Positions 27,581 to 36,102 of a DNA stretch of 64,000 nucleotides are shown here, piece after piece. The stretch spans positions 3,534,001-3,598,000 of the forward strand of contig NZ_BAABIS010000001.1 of NCBI RefSeq assembly GCF_039542905.1, given 5' to 3'. Within the stretch, counting starts at the first letter, position 1, and every line of letters starts with the position of its first letter. This DNA comes from Kitasatospora terrestris. GTDB lineage: Bacteria > Actinomycetota > Actinomycetes > Streptomycetales > Streptomycetaceae. Position numbers and translations under genes: made by a program. Below the pieces are notes generated by a model. The model was not told the DNA's origin and did not search any database. It saw nothing but the letters and a program-made list of their open reading frames with translations.

Positions 27581-28120
27581 TTACTTACCACTCTTTCCGA
27601 CCTTGCGGCGGATGACCTCGCCCGCGTACTTGACGCCCTTGGCCTTGTACGGGTCGGGCTTGCGCAGCTTGCGGATCTTAGCGGCGACCTCGCCGACCTT
27701 CTGCTTGTCGATGCCGTCCACGTGGAACTTGGTCGGCGACTCGACGACGAAGGAGATGCCCTCCGGCGCGGGGACCAGGATCGGGTGGCTGTAGCCCAGC
27801 GCGAACTCCATGTCGGAGCCCTTCGCCGTGACTCGGTAACCAACACCGCTGATCTCCAGCGACTTGCGGTAGCCCGCGGTCACGCCGGTGATCATGTTCG
27901 CCACCAGCGTGCGGGTCAGGCCGTGCAGGGCCTTCGACTGCCGCTCGTCGTTGGGGCGGGAGACGAGCAGGGTGCCGTCCTCGCCCTTGCCGACCTCGAT
28001 CGGCGCGGCAACGACGTGGGTGAGGGTGCCCTTGGGGCCCTTCACCGACACCTCGCGGCCATCGATGGTGACGTCCACGCCGGCGGGAACCGAGATGGGC
28101 AGCCGTCCAATGCGAGACAT
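27581..28120 (-). CDS. rplF: 50S ribosomal protein L6
   Basis: A 179-residue protein near the factor-binding site. [19 protein letters not shown] at the start and the C-terminal [18 protein letters not shown] are diagnostic. It lies 22 bp after rpsH and 3 bp before rplR. Confidence 0.97.
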   Translation of the reverse strand: MSRIGRLPISVPAGVDVTIDGREVSVKGPKGTLTHVVAAPIEVGKGEDGTLLVSRPNDERQSKALHGLTRTLVANMITGVTAGYRKSLEISGVGYRVTAKGSDMEFALGYSHPILVPAPEGISFVVESPTKFHVDGIDKQKVGEVAAKIRKLRKPDPYKAKGVKYAGEVIRRKVGKSGK

Positions 28121-28142
28121 TGCTGTACCTCCGTTTCCCGAA

Positions 28143-28550
28143 TTACCAGACGTAGGCGAGAACTTCTCCGCCTACGCCCTTCTTGGCGGCCTGCTTGTCC
28201 GTGAGGAGACCCGAGGACGTGGAGATGATCGCCACGCCCAGGCCGCCGAGGACCTTCGGCAGGTTGGTGGACTTTGCGTAAACGCGCAGACCCGGCTTGC
28301 TGATGCGCTTGATGCCGGCGATGGAGCGCTCACGGTTGGGGCCGAACTTGAGCTCGATGGTCAGCTTCTTGCCGACCTCGCCCTCGACGGGCTCCTCAAC
28401 CTTGTAGGAGGAGATGTACCCCTCCTGCTGCAGGATCTCGGCGACGTGCGCCTTGATCTTGCTGGCCGGCATCGCCACGGAGTCGTGGTACGCCGAGTTC
28501 GCGTTACGCAGACGCGTGAGCATGTCTGCGATGGGGTCGGTCATGGTCAT
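28143..28550 (-). CDS. rpsH: 30S ribosomal protein S8
   Basis: An early-assembly 16S rRNA-binding protein of 135 residues, and the autogenous repressor of the spc operon in E. coli. It starts [19 protein letters not shown] and ends in GGEVLAYVW. The first of two close ATGs (28550) is chosen because GAGG lies 5 nt upstream; the frame continues upstream but is not conserved. A 267-bp spacer separates it from rpsN. Confidence 0.96.
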   Translation of the reverse strand: MTMTDPIADMLTRLRNANSAYHDSVAMPASKIKAHVAEILQQEGYISSYKVEEPVEGEVGKKLTIELKFGPNRERSIAGIKRISKPGLRVYAKSTNLPKVLGGLGVAIISTSSGLLTDKQAAKKGVGGEVLAYVW

Positions 28551-28817
28551 GGTGGCCTCAGGCCTCTCCCGCCGTGGTTTCTCCGCACCAGGTCCCCCTC
28601 CGCGCACTCGGACAAGAGTGCGAAAGGGGCACAAGCGCAGGGGACCTACGACGTAGTAAGACATGGGTGCGAGCCCTCAAAGGAGAGCCGCGAGCATCCA
28701 TGGAGATGCCGCGGCAGGGGGCCCGACCCCACTACCTTACGGGATCCCTGGCGGGAACCCAAAAGCGGTGGAGCCGGGCACGCCTGCTTCGCGTGTGCGG
28801 TGCCTAGGGCTGCTGGA
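28551..28817 (-). other. Structured spacer between rpsN and rpsH
   Basis: A 267-bp gap, the longest inside the S10-spc genes, without a supportable ORF. It contains AGGTCCCC (28590-28597) pairing with GGGGACCT (28640-28647), with a GCACTC/GAGTGC hairpin nested inside. A further hairpin lies at 28687-28715 (GCCGCG-A-GCATC with GATGCCGCGGC, one bulge). It may be a processing site, an internal promoter region, or an RNA control element. Confidence 0.45.
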
Positions 28818-29003
28818 TTACCAGGAGCTCTTGGTCACGCCCGGCAGCTCGCCGCGGTGCGCCATCTCACGGAGGCACACACGGCACAGGCCGAACTTGC
28901 GGTACACCGAGTGCGGACGGCCGCAGCGCTGGCACCGGGTGTACGCCCGGACGCCGAACTTCGGCTTGCGCTCGGACTTAGCGATAAGGGCCTTCTTCGC
29001 CAT
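28818..29003 (-). CDS. rpsN: 30S ribosomal protein S14, type Z (zinc form)
   Basis: The short S14 (61 residues) starts [21 protein letters not shown] and holds the zinc ligands C24, C27, C40 and C43. Actinobacteria often carry a second, longer zinc-free S14 elsewhere. It starts 3 bp after the rplE stop. Confidence 0.96.
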   Translation of the reverse strand: MAKKALIAKSERKPKFGVRAYTRCQRCGRPHSVYRKFGLCRVCLREMAHRGELPGVTKSSW

Positions 29004-29006
29004 GGC

Positions 29007-29576
29007 TCACGCCTCCTTGAACGGGAAGCCCAGAGCGCGCAGCAGCGCCCGGCCCTCATCGTCGGTCTGAGCGGTGGTCACGACGGTGATGTCCATACCG
29101 CGCTGACGGTCGACCTTGTCCTGGTCGATCTCGTGGAACATGACCTGCTCGGTGAGACCGAAGGTGTAGTTGCCACGGCCGTCGAACTGCTTCGGCGAGA
29201 GGCCGCGGAAGTCACGGATACGCGGCAGGGCCAGCGACACCAGACGGTCCACGAACTCCCACATGCGGTCACCACGGAGGGTGACGTGGGCACCGATCGG
29301 CTGGCCCTCGCGCAGCTTGAACTGCGCGATGGACTTGCGGGCCTTGGTGACGGCCGGCTTCTGACCGGTGATCGCGGTCAGGTCCTTGATGGCACCCTCG
29401 ATCAGCTTGCTGTCACGGGCGGCCTCGCCGACACCCATGTTGACCACGACCTTGACCAGGCCGGGGATCAGCATGACGTTCTCGTACGAGAACTGCTCGT
29501 GCAGCTGACCCTTGATCTCGGAGTTGTAACGCTCCTTGAGACGGGGGGTCACCTTCTCAACAGTCGTCTCAGACAT
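29007..29576 (-). CDS. rplE: 50S ribosomal protein L5
   Basis: Binds 5S rRNA and contacts P-site tRNA. The 189-residue protein has [38 protein letters not shown] and [20 protein letters not shown]. It shares one base with the rplX stop and is followed closely by rpsN. Confidence 0.97.
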   Translation of the reverse strand: MSETTVEKVTPRLKERYNSEIKGQLHEQFSYENVMLIPGLVKVVVNMGVGEAARDSKLIEGAIKDLTAITGQKPAVTKARKSIAQFKLREGQPIGAHVTLRGDRMWEFVDRLVSLALPRIRDFRGLSPKQFDGRGNYTFGLTEQVMFHEIDQDKVDRQRGMDITVVTTAQTDDEGRALLRALGFPFKEA

Positions 29577-29899
29577 CAGATGTCCTCACCGGTCCGCTTG
29601 GCAACGCGGATCTTGTTGCCCTGGTCGTCAAAGCGGTAGCCGACCCGGGTGACGACCTTCTTGCCGTCCTTCTCCACGACCAGCTGGACGTTGGAGACGT
29701 GCACCGGGGCCTCGACGGTCACGATGCCACCCTGGGTGCCGGGGCCCGGCTTGGTGTGCTTCTTGACCCGGTTGACACCCTCGACGAGGACCTTGTTCTC
29801 AGCGGGGATGGCCTGGATGACCTTGCCCTGCTTGCCCTTGTCCTTGCCGGTGATGACCTGGACCAGGTCACCCTTCTTGATCTTCATGCTGTTCGCCAT
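29576..29899 (-). CDS. rplX: 50S ribosomal protein L24
   Basis: An assembly-initiator protein of 107 residues. The KOW motif [20 protein letters not shown] is at the N-terminus, then [21 protein letters not shown]. It is 3 bp after rplN and overlaps rplE by one base. Confidence 0.97.
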   Translation of the reverse strand: MANSMKIKKGDLVQVITGKDKGKQGKVIQAIPAENKVLVEGVNRVKKHTKPGPGTQGGIVTVEAPVHVSNVQLVVEKDGKKVVTRVGYRFDDQGNKIRVAKRTGEDI

Positions 29900-29902
29900 G
29901 GG

Positions 29903-30274
29903 TTAGAGCACCTCCGGCGCAAGCGAGATGATCTTCATGAACTTCTTGTCGCGCAGCTCGCGGCCCACCGGGCCGAAGATGCGGGTACCGCGGGGGTCGC
30001 CATCAGCGTTCTTGATGACGACGGCGGCGTTCTCGTCGAAGCGGATGTACGAGCCATCCGGACGACGACGCGACTTGACGGTGCGGACGACGACGCACTT
30101 GACGACGTCACCCTTCTTCACCGAACCACCGGGGATCGCGTCCTTGACGGTCGCGACGATGACGTCCCCGATACCGGCGTAGCGACGACCGGAGCCGCCG
30201 AGAACGCGGATGCAGAGAATCTCCTTGGCACCCGTGTTGTCGGCGACACGCAGTCGCGACTCCTGCTGGATCAC
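29903..30274 (-). CDS. rplN: 50S ribosomal protein L14
   Basis: A 123-residue protein at the subunit interface. It starts with GTG ([19 protein letters not shown]) and has [17 protein letters not shown] and [20 protein letters not shown] 99-bp spacer separates it from rpsQ; that spacer contains a 6-bp CACCAG/CTGGTG hairpin. Confidence 0.97.
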   Translation of the reverse strand: MIQQESRLRVADNTGAKEILCIRVLGGSGRRYAGIGDVIVATVKDAIPGGSVKKGDVVKCVVVRTVKSRRRPDGSYIRFDENAAVVIKNADGDPRGTRIFGPVGRELRDKKFMKIISLAPEVL

Positions 30275-30373
30275 AGCTTTCTCCTGATCGTCAACGAGAG
30301 TCGACGGGCCGGCCGCTGCTCACACCAGCATCCGTGGACCTGGTGCACATACGGCCGTACCTCATCGGCTTCG

Positions 30374-30646
30374 TTACTTGGCCTTCTCGAGGATCTCGAC
30401 GACGCGCCAGCGCTTCGTCGCGGACAGCGGCCGGGTCTCCATGAGGAGGACACGGTCGCCGATGCCGCACGCGTTCTGCTCGTCGTGCGCCTTCAGCTTG
30501 CTGGTACGGCGGATGACCTTGCCGTACAGCGCGTGCTTGACGCGGTCCTCGACGGCGACGACGACGGTCTTGTCCATCTTGTCGCTGACGACGAGACCCT
30601 CGCGGGTCTTGCGGAAACCGCGCGTCTCGTTGGTGTTCTCAGTCAT
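30374..30646 (-). CDS. rpsQ: 30S ribosomal protein S17
   Basis: A 90-residue OB-fold protein binding 16S rRNA. It has [20 protein letters not shown] and the C-terminal [19 protein letters not shown]. It overlaps the rpmC stop by one base. Confidence 0.97.
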   Translation of the reverse strand: MTENTNETRGFRKTREGLVVSDKMDKTVVVAVEDRVKHALYGKVIRRTSKLKAHDEQNACGIGDRVLLMETRPLSATKRWRVVEILEKAK

Positions 30647-30870
30647 CAGGCGTTCTCCACCGTCTCGATGCCCAGCTCGCGCTCGCGCATCAGGGTGTAG
30701 ATCCGCGCGATGTCCTTACGGACCAGCCGGAGCCGGCCGTGGTTGTCGAGCTGCCCGGTCGCCGCCTGGAAGCGGAGGTTGAACAGCTCCTCCTTGGCCT
30801 CACGCAGCTTGGCAACGAGACCCTCGTTGTCCAGCTGGCGAAGCTCAGCAGCCTTGGTAGCGGCCGACAT
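30646..30870 (-). CDS. rpmC: 50S ribosomal protein L29
   Basis: A two-helix protein of 74 residues near the exit tunnel. [20 protein letters not shown] is followed by [19 protein letters not shown]. It overlaps rplP and rpsQ by one base each, a coupled rplP-rpmC-rpsQ block. Confidence 0.97.
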   Translation of the reverse strand: MSAATKAAELRQLDNEGLVAKLREAKEELFNLRFQAATGQLDNHGRLRLVRKDIARIYTLMRERELGIETVENA

Positions 30871-31289
30871 CAGCTCTCACCGTCCTCGCGCCGAACGATC
30901 CGGCACTTCATCGGAAGCTTGTGCGCGGCACGCGTGAGCGCCTCGCGGGCAATCTTCTCGTTCGGGTACGACAGTTCGAACATGACCCGACCCGGGTGCA
31001 CGTTCGCGATCCACCACTCCGGCGAACCCTTACCGGAACCCATGCGGGTCTCGGCCGGCTTCTTGGTCAGCGGGCGGTCCGGGTAGATGTTGATCCAGAC
31101 CTTGCCGCCACGACGGATGTGACGGGTGATCGCGATACGAGCGGACTCGATCTGACGGTTCGTCACGTAGGCCGGGGTCACGGCCTGGATGCCGAACTGG
31201 CCGAACGCCAGCTCGGTGCCACCCTTCGAGGCGCCGCGGCGCTTCGGGTGGTGCTGCTTGCGGTGCTTGACCCGACGGGGGATCAGCAT
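30870..31289 (-). CDS. rplP: 50S ribosomal protein L16
   Basis: Shapes the A-site region of the 50S subunit. The 139-residue protein starts [19 protein letters not shown] and has [20 protein letters not shown] and [20 protein letters not shown]. It starts 5 bp after rpsC. Confidence 0.97.
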   Translation of the reverse strand: MLIPRRVKHRKQHHPKRRGASKGGTELAFGQFGIQAVTPAYVTNRQIESARIAITRHIRRGGKVWINIYPDRPLTKKPAETRMGSGKGSPEWWIANVHPGRVMFELSYPNEKIAREALTRAAHKLPMKCRIVRREDGES

Positions 31290-31294
31290 GTCGG

Positions 31295-32119
31295 TCAGGC
31301 CTCCGTTCCGGTGTTCTCAGCAGCCGGCGCCTCGACGGCCGGGGCCGCGGGGGCCTCGGCAGCGGCGGGACGGCGGCCACGGCCACCGCGCTCGCCACCG
31401 CGGCGCTCGCCACCGCGGGCGGGACGACCACCCTCGGGACGGGCCGGGCGGTTGCCCGAGCGGGCAGCGGCGTTCTCAGCGCGGACCTCGGCGATGTTCT
31501 TGACGTCGCCCTTGTAGATCCAGACCTTCACGCCGATGCGGCCGAAGGTGGTCTTGGCCTCGAAGAAGCCGTAGTCGACGTTCGCGCGCAGGGTGTGCAG
31601 CGGCACACGGCCCTCGCGGTAGAACTCCGAACGGCTCATCTCGGCGCCGCCGAGACGACCGGAGCACTGAACCTTGATGCCCTTGGCACCGGCCTTCATC
31701 GTCGACTGCATGCTCTTGCGCATGGCGCGACGGAAGGAGACGCGGGAGGACAGCTGCTCAGCAACACCCTGAGCCACGAGCTGGGCGTCCAGCTCGGGGT
31801 TCTTGACCTCGAGGATGTTCAGCTGGACCTGCTTGCCGGTCAGCTTCTCGAGGTTGCCGCGGATCTTGTCGGCCTCCGCACCACGGCGGCCGATCACGAT
31901 GCCCGGGCGGGCGGTGTGGATGTCCACGCGGACGCGGTCACGGGTGCGCTCGATCTCGACCTTGGAGATGCCGGCGCGCTCCATGCCCTTCGTCATGAGA
32001 CGCCGGATGGCGACGTCTTCCTTGACGTAGTCCTTGTACAGCTTGTCGGCGTACCAGCGGGACTTGAAGTCCGTGCTGATGCCGAGGCGGAACCCGTGCG
32101 GGTTAACCTTCTGGCCCAT
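31295..32119 (-). CDS. rpsC: 30S ribosomal protein S3
   Basis: Lies at the mRNA entry tunnel and has a KH domain. The 274 residues start [17 protein letters not shown]; the KH part includes [17 protein letters not shown], followed by [20 protein letters not shown]. It is about 40 residues longer than E. coli S3 (233) because of a C-terminal tail rich in Arg, Gly, Ala and Glu, as in other actinobacteria. It overlaps rplV by one base. Confidence 0.97.
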   Translation of the reverse strand: MGQKVNPHGFRLGISTDFKSRWYADKLYKDYVKEDVAIRRLMTKGMERAGISKVEIERTRDRVRVDIHTARPGIVIGRRGAEADKIRGNLEKLTGKQVQLNILEVKNPELDAQLVAQGVAEQLSSRVSFRRAMRKSMQSTMKAGAKGIKVQCSGRLGGAEMSRSEFYREGRVPLHTLRANVDYGFFEAKTTFGRIGVKVWIYKGDVKNIAEVRAENAAARSGNRPARPEGGRPARGGERRGGERGGRGRRPAAAEAPAAPAVEAPAAENTGTEA

Positions 32120-32466
32120 TACCGGGTCCCTTCCTTGCTGCTGACGACCACGGTGATGTGGCTGGTCCGCTTGCGGATCCGGTAGGCGCGGCCCTGGGCG
32201 CGCGGACGGAACCGCTTCAGGGTCGGACCCTCGTCGACGTAGGCCTCGGAGATGTAGAGGCTGTTCACGTCGCTGTGGTTGTAGTTGTGCGCGGCGTTGG
32301 CAATGGCGCTGTCGAGCACCTTGCCGACCGGCACGGTGGCGGCCTGCGGAGCGAAACGCAGGACGGCCTGGGCCTCCGTGGCGTTGAGGCCACGGATGAG
32401 GTCCACCACGCGGCGGGCCTTCATGGGCGTGACGCGGATGTACCGCGCCTGGGCCCTGGCTTCCAT
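32119..32466 (-). CDS. rplV: 50S ribosomal protein L22
   Basis: Lines the exit tunnel; its beta-hairpin tip is a macrolide-resistance site. The 115-residue protein starts [19 protein letters not shown] and has [19 protein letters not shown]. The ATG at 32466 is chosen by conservation; the frame extends 27 bp upstream without homology. It lies 60 bp after rpsS and overlaps rpsC by one base. Confidence 0.97.
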   Translation of the reverse strand: MEARAQARYIRVTPMKARRVVDLIRGLNATEAQAVLRFAPQAATVPVGKVLDSAIANAAHNYNHSDVNSLYISEAYVDEGPTLKRFRPRAQGRAYRIRKRTSHITVVVSSKEGTR

Positions 32467-32526
32467 GGTTGTCCCCTTAATGGAGTAAGTCATTGAGTCG
32501 TTCTGGCGCTAAAGCTCGCGGAGCGA

Positions 32527-32808
32527 CTAGCGACGCTTCGACTTGCGGTCTTCCTTCACGTGCCCCTTGAAGGTGCGCGTGGGAGCGAACTCGCCGAGCT
32601 TGTGGCCGACCATCGACTCGGTGACGAACACCGGGACGTGCTTGCGGCCATCGTGGACCGCGATCGTGTGGCCCAGCATGGCCGGGGAGATCACGGAACG
32701 ACGGGACCAGGTCTTGATGACGTTCTGCGTGCCCGCCTCGTTCTGCACGTCCACCTTCTTCTGAAGGTGGTCGTCGATGAAGGGGCCCTTCTTGAGACTG
32801 CGCGGCAT
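32527..32808 (-). CDS. rpsS: 30S ribosomal protein S19
   Basis: A 93-residue protein of the 30S head. [19 protein letters not shown] at the start and [18 protein letters not shown] near the end are diagnostic. The start at 32808 matches the family N-terminus; the longer frame upstream overlaps rplB. It lies 11 bp after rplB. Confidence 0.97.
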   Translation of the reverse strand: MPRSLKKGPFIDDHLQKKVDVQNEAGTQNVIKTWSRRSVISPAMLGHTIAVHDGRKHVPVFVTESMVGHKLGEFAPTRTFKGHVKEDRKSKRR

Positions 32809-32819
32809 CTGACCTGCTC

Positions 32820-33656
32820 CTAGCGCTTCTTGTTGGTCTTGCGGCGGCGCACGATGAGCTTGTCCGACGCCTTGTTCGGGCGACGGGTGCGGCCCTCGGG
32901 CTTGCCCCACGGCGAGACCGGGTGGCGACCACCGGAGGTCTTACCCTCACCACCACCGTGCGGGTGGTCGATCGGGTTCATGGCCACACCACGCACGGTC
33001 GGGCGGACGCCCTTCCAGCGCATACGGCCGGCCTTGCCCCAGTTGATGTTCGACTGCTCGGCGTTGCCGACCTCGCCGACGGTCGCGCGGCAGCGCGCGT
33101 CCACCAGGCGGATCTCACCGGAGGGCATGCGCAGGTGCGCCATCTTGCCCTCACGAGCCAGCAGCTGAATGCCGGAACCCGCGGAGCGGGCCAGCTTGGC
33201 GCCACCGCCGGGACGGAGCTCCACCGCGTGGATGGTGGTACCGACCGGGATGTTGCGCAGCGGCAGGTTGTTGCCCGGCTTGATGTCGGCGCCAGCGCCG
33301 TTCTCGATCCGGTCACCCTGGGTGATGCCGCGCGGGGCGATGATGTAGCGCTTCTCGCCGTCCGCGTAGTGCAGGAGCGCGATGCGCGCGGTGCGGTTCG
33401 GGTCGTACTCGATGTGCGCGACCTTGGCCGGCACGCCGTCCTTGTCGTGACGACGGAAGTCGATCACGCGGTAGGCGCGCTTGTGACCGCCACCCTGGTG
33501 GCGAGCAGTGACACGACCGGCGTTGTTACGGCCGCCCTTGCTGTGCAGGGGGCGAACCAGCGACTTCTCCGGCGTGGACCGCGTGATTTCGACGAAGTCG
33601 GCCACGCTGGAGCCACGGCGGCCCGGCGTAGTCGGCTTGTACTTGCGGATACCCAT
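32820..33656 (-). CDS. rplB: 50S ribosomal protein L2
   Basis: Essential for subunit joining and the peptidyl-transferase centre. The 278-residue protein starts [18 protein letters not shown] and contains [19 protein letters not shown] and [20 protein letters not shown], which holds the conserved histidine. It lies 36 bp after rplW. Confidence 0.98.
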   Translation of the reverse strand: MGIRKYKPTTPGRRGSSVADFVEITRSTPEKSLVRPLHSKGGRNNAGRVTARHQGGGHKRAYRVIDFRRHDKDGVPAKVAHIEYDPNRTARIALLHYADGEKRYIIAPRGITQGDRIENGAGADIKPGNNLPLRNIPVGTTIHAVELRPGGGAKLARSAGSGIQLLAREGKMAHLRMPSGEIRLVDARCRATVGEVGNAEQSNINWGKAGRMRWKGVRPTVRGVAMNPIDHPHGGGEGKTSGGRHPVSPWGKPEGRTRRPNKASDKLIVRRRKTNKKR

Positions 33657-33692
33657 TTTAGTCCTCGTCCTAATCGACGATCACGATCCCCG

Positions 33693-34016
33693 TCAGGCGG
33701 AGACCGGACCACCGAAGATGTCGATGCGGTTGCCCTCGGCCAGCGTCACGATGGCGCGCTTGGTGTCCTTGCGCTTACCGAAACCCGTCTTGGAGCGCTT
33801 GCGCTTGCCCTGACGGTTCAGCGTGTTGACGGCCTCGACCTTGACCGAGAAGACCGCCTCGACGGCCTGCTTGATCTGGGTCTTGTTGGCACCGGGAGCC
33901 ACGACGAACGTGTACTTGTTCTCGTCGAGGAGCGAGTAGCTCTTCTCCGAGATGACCGGCTTGATCAGGACGTCACGGGGGTCCGAGTACGTCTTGCTCG
34001 TGATCTCTGCAGCCAT
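33693..34016 (-). CDS. rplW: 50S ribosomal protein L23
   Basis: Lies at the exit tunnel and docks trigger factor and SRP. The 107-residue protein has [20 protein letters not shown] and [17 protein letters not shown] sequence (here [17 protein letters not shown]). It overlaps rplD by one base. Confidence 0.97.
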   Translation of the reverse strand: MAAEITSKTYSDPRDVLIKPVISEKSYSLLDENKYTFVVAPGANKTQIKQAVEAVFSVKVEAVNTLNRQGKRKRSKTGFGKRKDTKRAIVTLAEGNRIDIFGGPVSA

Positions 34017-34693
34017 CAGGCGGCGCTCCCTTCGAGCTCGCCCTCAGCGGCAACGGCCTTGGCGGACGCGGCCGGACCGGCCACGAAACGCTCGAAGGCG
34101 GCCTGAGTGAAGACCACATCGTCGGAGACGAGCACGTCGTAGGTGTTCAGCTGGCCCGCGTCCAGGATGTGCACGTGCGCCAGGTTGCGAGCGGACAGCA
34201 GACCCAGCTCGTCCTCGCGCTCGACCACCAGGAGGAGGCTCTTGCGCTCGGAGATCTTGGCGAACAGGGCCTTGGCGGCCTTGGTCGACGGCGCCTCGGT
34301 CGCGGTCACGCCGGTGACGACGTGGATGCGGTTGTGGCGGGCCCGGTCGGTGAGCGCGCTGCGCAGGGCGGCGGCGATCATCTTCTTCGGGGTCCGCTGC
34401 GAGTAGTCGCGCGGCACGGGGCCGTGCACGACGCCACCGCCGACGAACTGCGGCGCGCGGGTCGAGCCCTGACGGGCGCGGCCGGTGCCCTTCTGGCGGT
34501 ACGGCTTGCGGCCGCCGCCTCGGACCTCGCCGCGGGACTTGACCTTGTGCGTGCCCTGACGGGCCGCGGCCAGCTGAGCCACGACGACCTGGTGCATCAG
34601 CGGAACGCTGACCTTGGCGTCGAAGATCTCCGCGGGCAGCTCGAGGCTGCCGGCCTTGTCGCCCGAGGGCGACAGGATGTCAATGGTGCTCAT
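34016..34693 (-). CDS. rplD: 50S ribosomal protein L4
   Basis: Reaches the exit tunnel with a long loop and, in E. coli, represses its own S10 operon through the leader RNA. The 225-residue protein has [20 protein letters not shown] and [15 protein letters not shown]. The ATG at 34693 ([11 protein letters not shown]) is chosen by conservation; the longer frame upstream lies inside rplC. Four bases separate it from rplC. A terminator-like hairpin in the leader of this operon makes its own regulatory role worth testing. Confidence 0.97.
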   Translation of the reverse strand: MSTIDILSPSGDKAGSLELPAEIFDAKVSVPLMHQVVVAQLAAARQGTHKVKSRGEVRGGGRKPYRQKGTGRARQGSTRAPQFVGGGVVHGPVPRDYSQRTPKKMIAAALRSALTDRARHNRIHVVTGVTATEAPSTKAAKALFAKISERKSLLLVVEREDELGLLSARNLAHVHILDAGQLNTYDVLVSDDVVFTQAAFERFVAGPAASAKAVAAEGELEGSAA

Positions 34694-34697
34694 ATCC

Positions 34698-35345
34698 TCA
34701 CAGCCCCTTCGCCGCGGTGCGGACGAGGACGAGGCCGCCATTCGGGCCCGGGATTGCGCCCTTGATGAGGAGCAGCCCCTTCTCCGCGTCAACGGCGTGG
34801 ATGGTCAGGTTCTGGGTGGTCACGCGCTCGTGGCCCATCCGGCCGGCCATCTTCATGCCCTTGAACACGCGACCCGGGGTGGCGCAGCCACCGATCGAGC
34901 CGGGCGAACGGTGCTTGCGCTGCACGCCGTGACCGGCGCCGAGGCCCCGGAAGTTGTGGCGCTTCATGACACCGGCGAAGCCCTTGCCCTTGGAGGTGCC
35001 GGTCACGTCGACCTTGACACCCGCCTCGAACAGCTCGGCGGTGATCTCCTGGCCCAGGGTGTACTCGGACGCGTCCGAGGTACGGAGCTCGACCAGGTGG
35101 CGGCGGGGGGTGACACCGGCCTTGGCGAAGTGGCCCTGGAGGGGCTTGTTCACCTTGCGGGGGTCGATCTCGCCGAAGCCGATCTGGACGGCGTCGTAGC
35201 CGGCCGGGCTGTCGGCGGTGTGGACCTGGGTCACGACATTGGGCCCAGCCTTGACGACGGTCACCGGGACGACCCGGTTGTTCTCGTCCCAGACCTGGGT
35301 CATGCCGAGCTTCTCGCCCAGGATGCCCTTAATCTGCTTAGCCAT
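34698..35345 (-). CDS. rplC: 50S ribosomal protein L3
   Basis: A 215-residue assembly-initiator protein. It starts [16 protein letters not shown] after a short lead and has [34 protein letters not shown] and [16 protein letters not shown]. It starts 14 bp after rpsJ. Confidence 0.97.
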   Translation of the reverse strand: MAKQIKGILGEKLGMTQVWDENNRVVPVTVVKAGPNVVTQVHTADSPAGYDAVQIGFGEIDPRKVNKPLQGHFAKAGVTPRRHLVELRTSDASEYTLGQEITAELFEAGVKVDVTGTSKGKGFAGVMKRHNFRGLGAGHGVQRKHRSPGSIGGCATPGRVFKGMKMAGRMGHERVTTQNLTIHAVDAEKGLLLIKGAIPGPNGGLVLVRTAAKGL

Positions 35346-35359
35346 CTTCGGTGCGCCTC

Positions 35360-35668
35360 TCAGAGCTTGATCTCGATGTCGACGCCCGCCGGCAGGTCGA
35401 GACGCATCAGCGAGTCAACCGTCTTCGGCGTGGGGTCGAGGATGTCGATCAGACGCTTGTGAGTACGCATCTCGAAGTGCTCGCGCGAGTCCTTGTACTT
35501 GTGCGGCGAGCGGATGACGCAGTACACGTTCTTCTCAGTGGGCAGCGGCACCGGGCCCGCGACCTGCGCACCAGTACGGATCACCGTCTCGACGATCTTC
35601 TTCGCCGAGGAGTCGATGACCTCGTGGTCGTAGGCCTTGAGCCGGATGCGGATCTTCTGTCCCGCCAT
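35360..35668 (-). CDS. rpsJ: 30S ribosomal protein S10
   Basis: The first gene of the S10 operon; S10 (102 residues, NusE) also acts in transcription antitermination with NusB. It starts [19 protein letters not shown] and has [19 protein letters not shown] and [13 protein letters not shown]. The 434-bp region upstream holds the operon leader, including a hairpin followed by a T-run about 90 nt before the start codon. Confidence 0.98.
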   Translation of the reverse strand: MAGQKIRIRLKAYDHEVIDSSAKKIVETVIRTGAQVAGPVPLPTEKNVYCVIRSPHKYKDSREHFEMRTHKRLIDILDPTPKTVDSLMRLDLPAGVDIEIKL

Positions 35669-36048
35669 GGCTACTCAGTAGTCCTTTGTGTCGTCCGTTG
35701 CTTCACGACCGCTTCTCCGACCCCCGCGCTCGGGCGTGTCGCCCTTGCGCTTGCAAAAAAACCGGCGAAGACATCTCGTCGGTTTGGAACTGCCGGGGTT
35801 TGGTGAAGCTCCGGGTCGAGGCCCCGCACACGCTTCCCGGAAGATTCCCGTACGTCCGCCCCGCAGCTGCCGCGGTGTCGACTTCACACCACTGCATTCA
35901 CATACAGCACGTGAACACATGAACGGCCATCACGGGAACGACGAGTACATGGGACTCGCTTCCGGTCCTCCCGGCGGGAGGCGCGCAGCATCGGCACTCA
36001 ACCGAGCAACTTGGACATACTGCCACAGGCGTGGAGCGGAAAGCCAAT
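35669..36048 (-). other. Leader/promoter region of the S10 operon
   Basis: Noncoding stretch between the terminator of the upstream transferase gene and rpsJ. Short frames here are not protein-like. It contains the T-tract hairpin at 35755-35784. I searched for TTGAC/TANNNT pairs and found none with proper spacing; the promoter should lie between about 35800 and 36048. The rest shows nothing I can name. Confidence 0.5.
35755..35784 (-). terminator. T-tract terminator/attenuator candidate in the S10 leader
   Basis: On the minus strand AACCGACG pairs with CGCCGGTT (one A.C mismatch) around a 9-nt loop, and the 3' arm runs into seven consecutive Ts (the A-run at 35755-35761 on the plus strand). 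This is the classical intrinsic-terminator layout and the only hairpin in the window with a T-tract. It lies about 90 nt upstream of rpsJ and some 270 nt after a separate terminator of the upstream gene, so it is probably inside the S10 leader. Confidence 0.65.
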
Positions 36049-36082
36049 CGGGGCCGGCGTGGCACGCGCCACGCCGGCCCCG
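36049..36082 (-). terminator. Terminator of the second glycan unit (minus strand)
   Basis: A perfect 15-bp stem (36049-36063 with 36068-36082) and a 4-nt loop, containing GGGGCCGGCGTGGC. It starts 20 bp after the stop of the GT-C transferase gene and isolates it from the S10 operon. Confidence 0.85.
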
Positions 36083-36102
36083 ACCGGAGGTTCACCCGCT
36101 CG

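Noticed and set aside
35898..36095. A small frame of 65 codons upstream of rpsJ on the minus strand, as a leader peptide
   Set aside because: Its residue pattern is not protein-like, it spans the terminator of the upstream gene, and it has no ribosome site.
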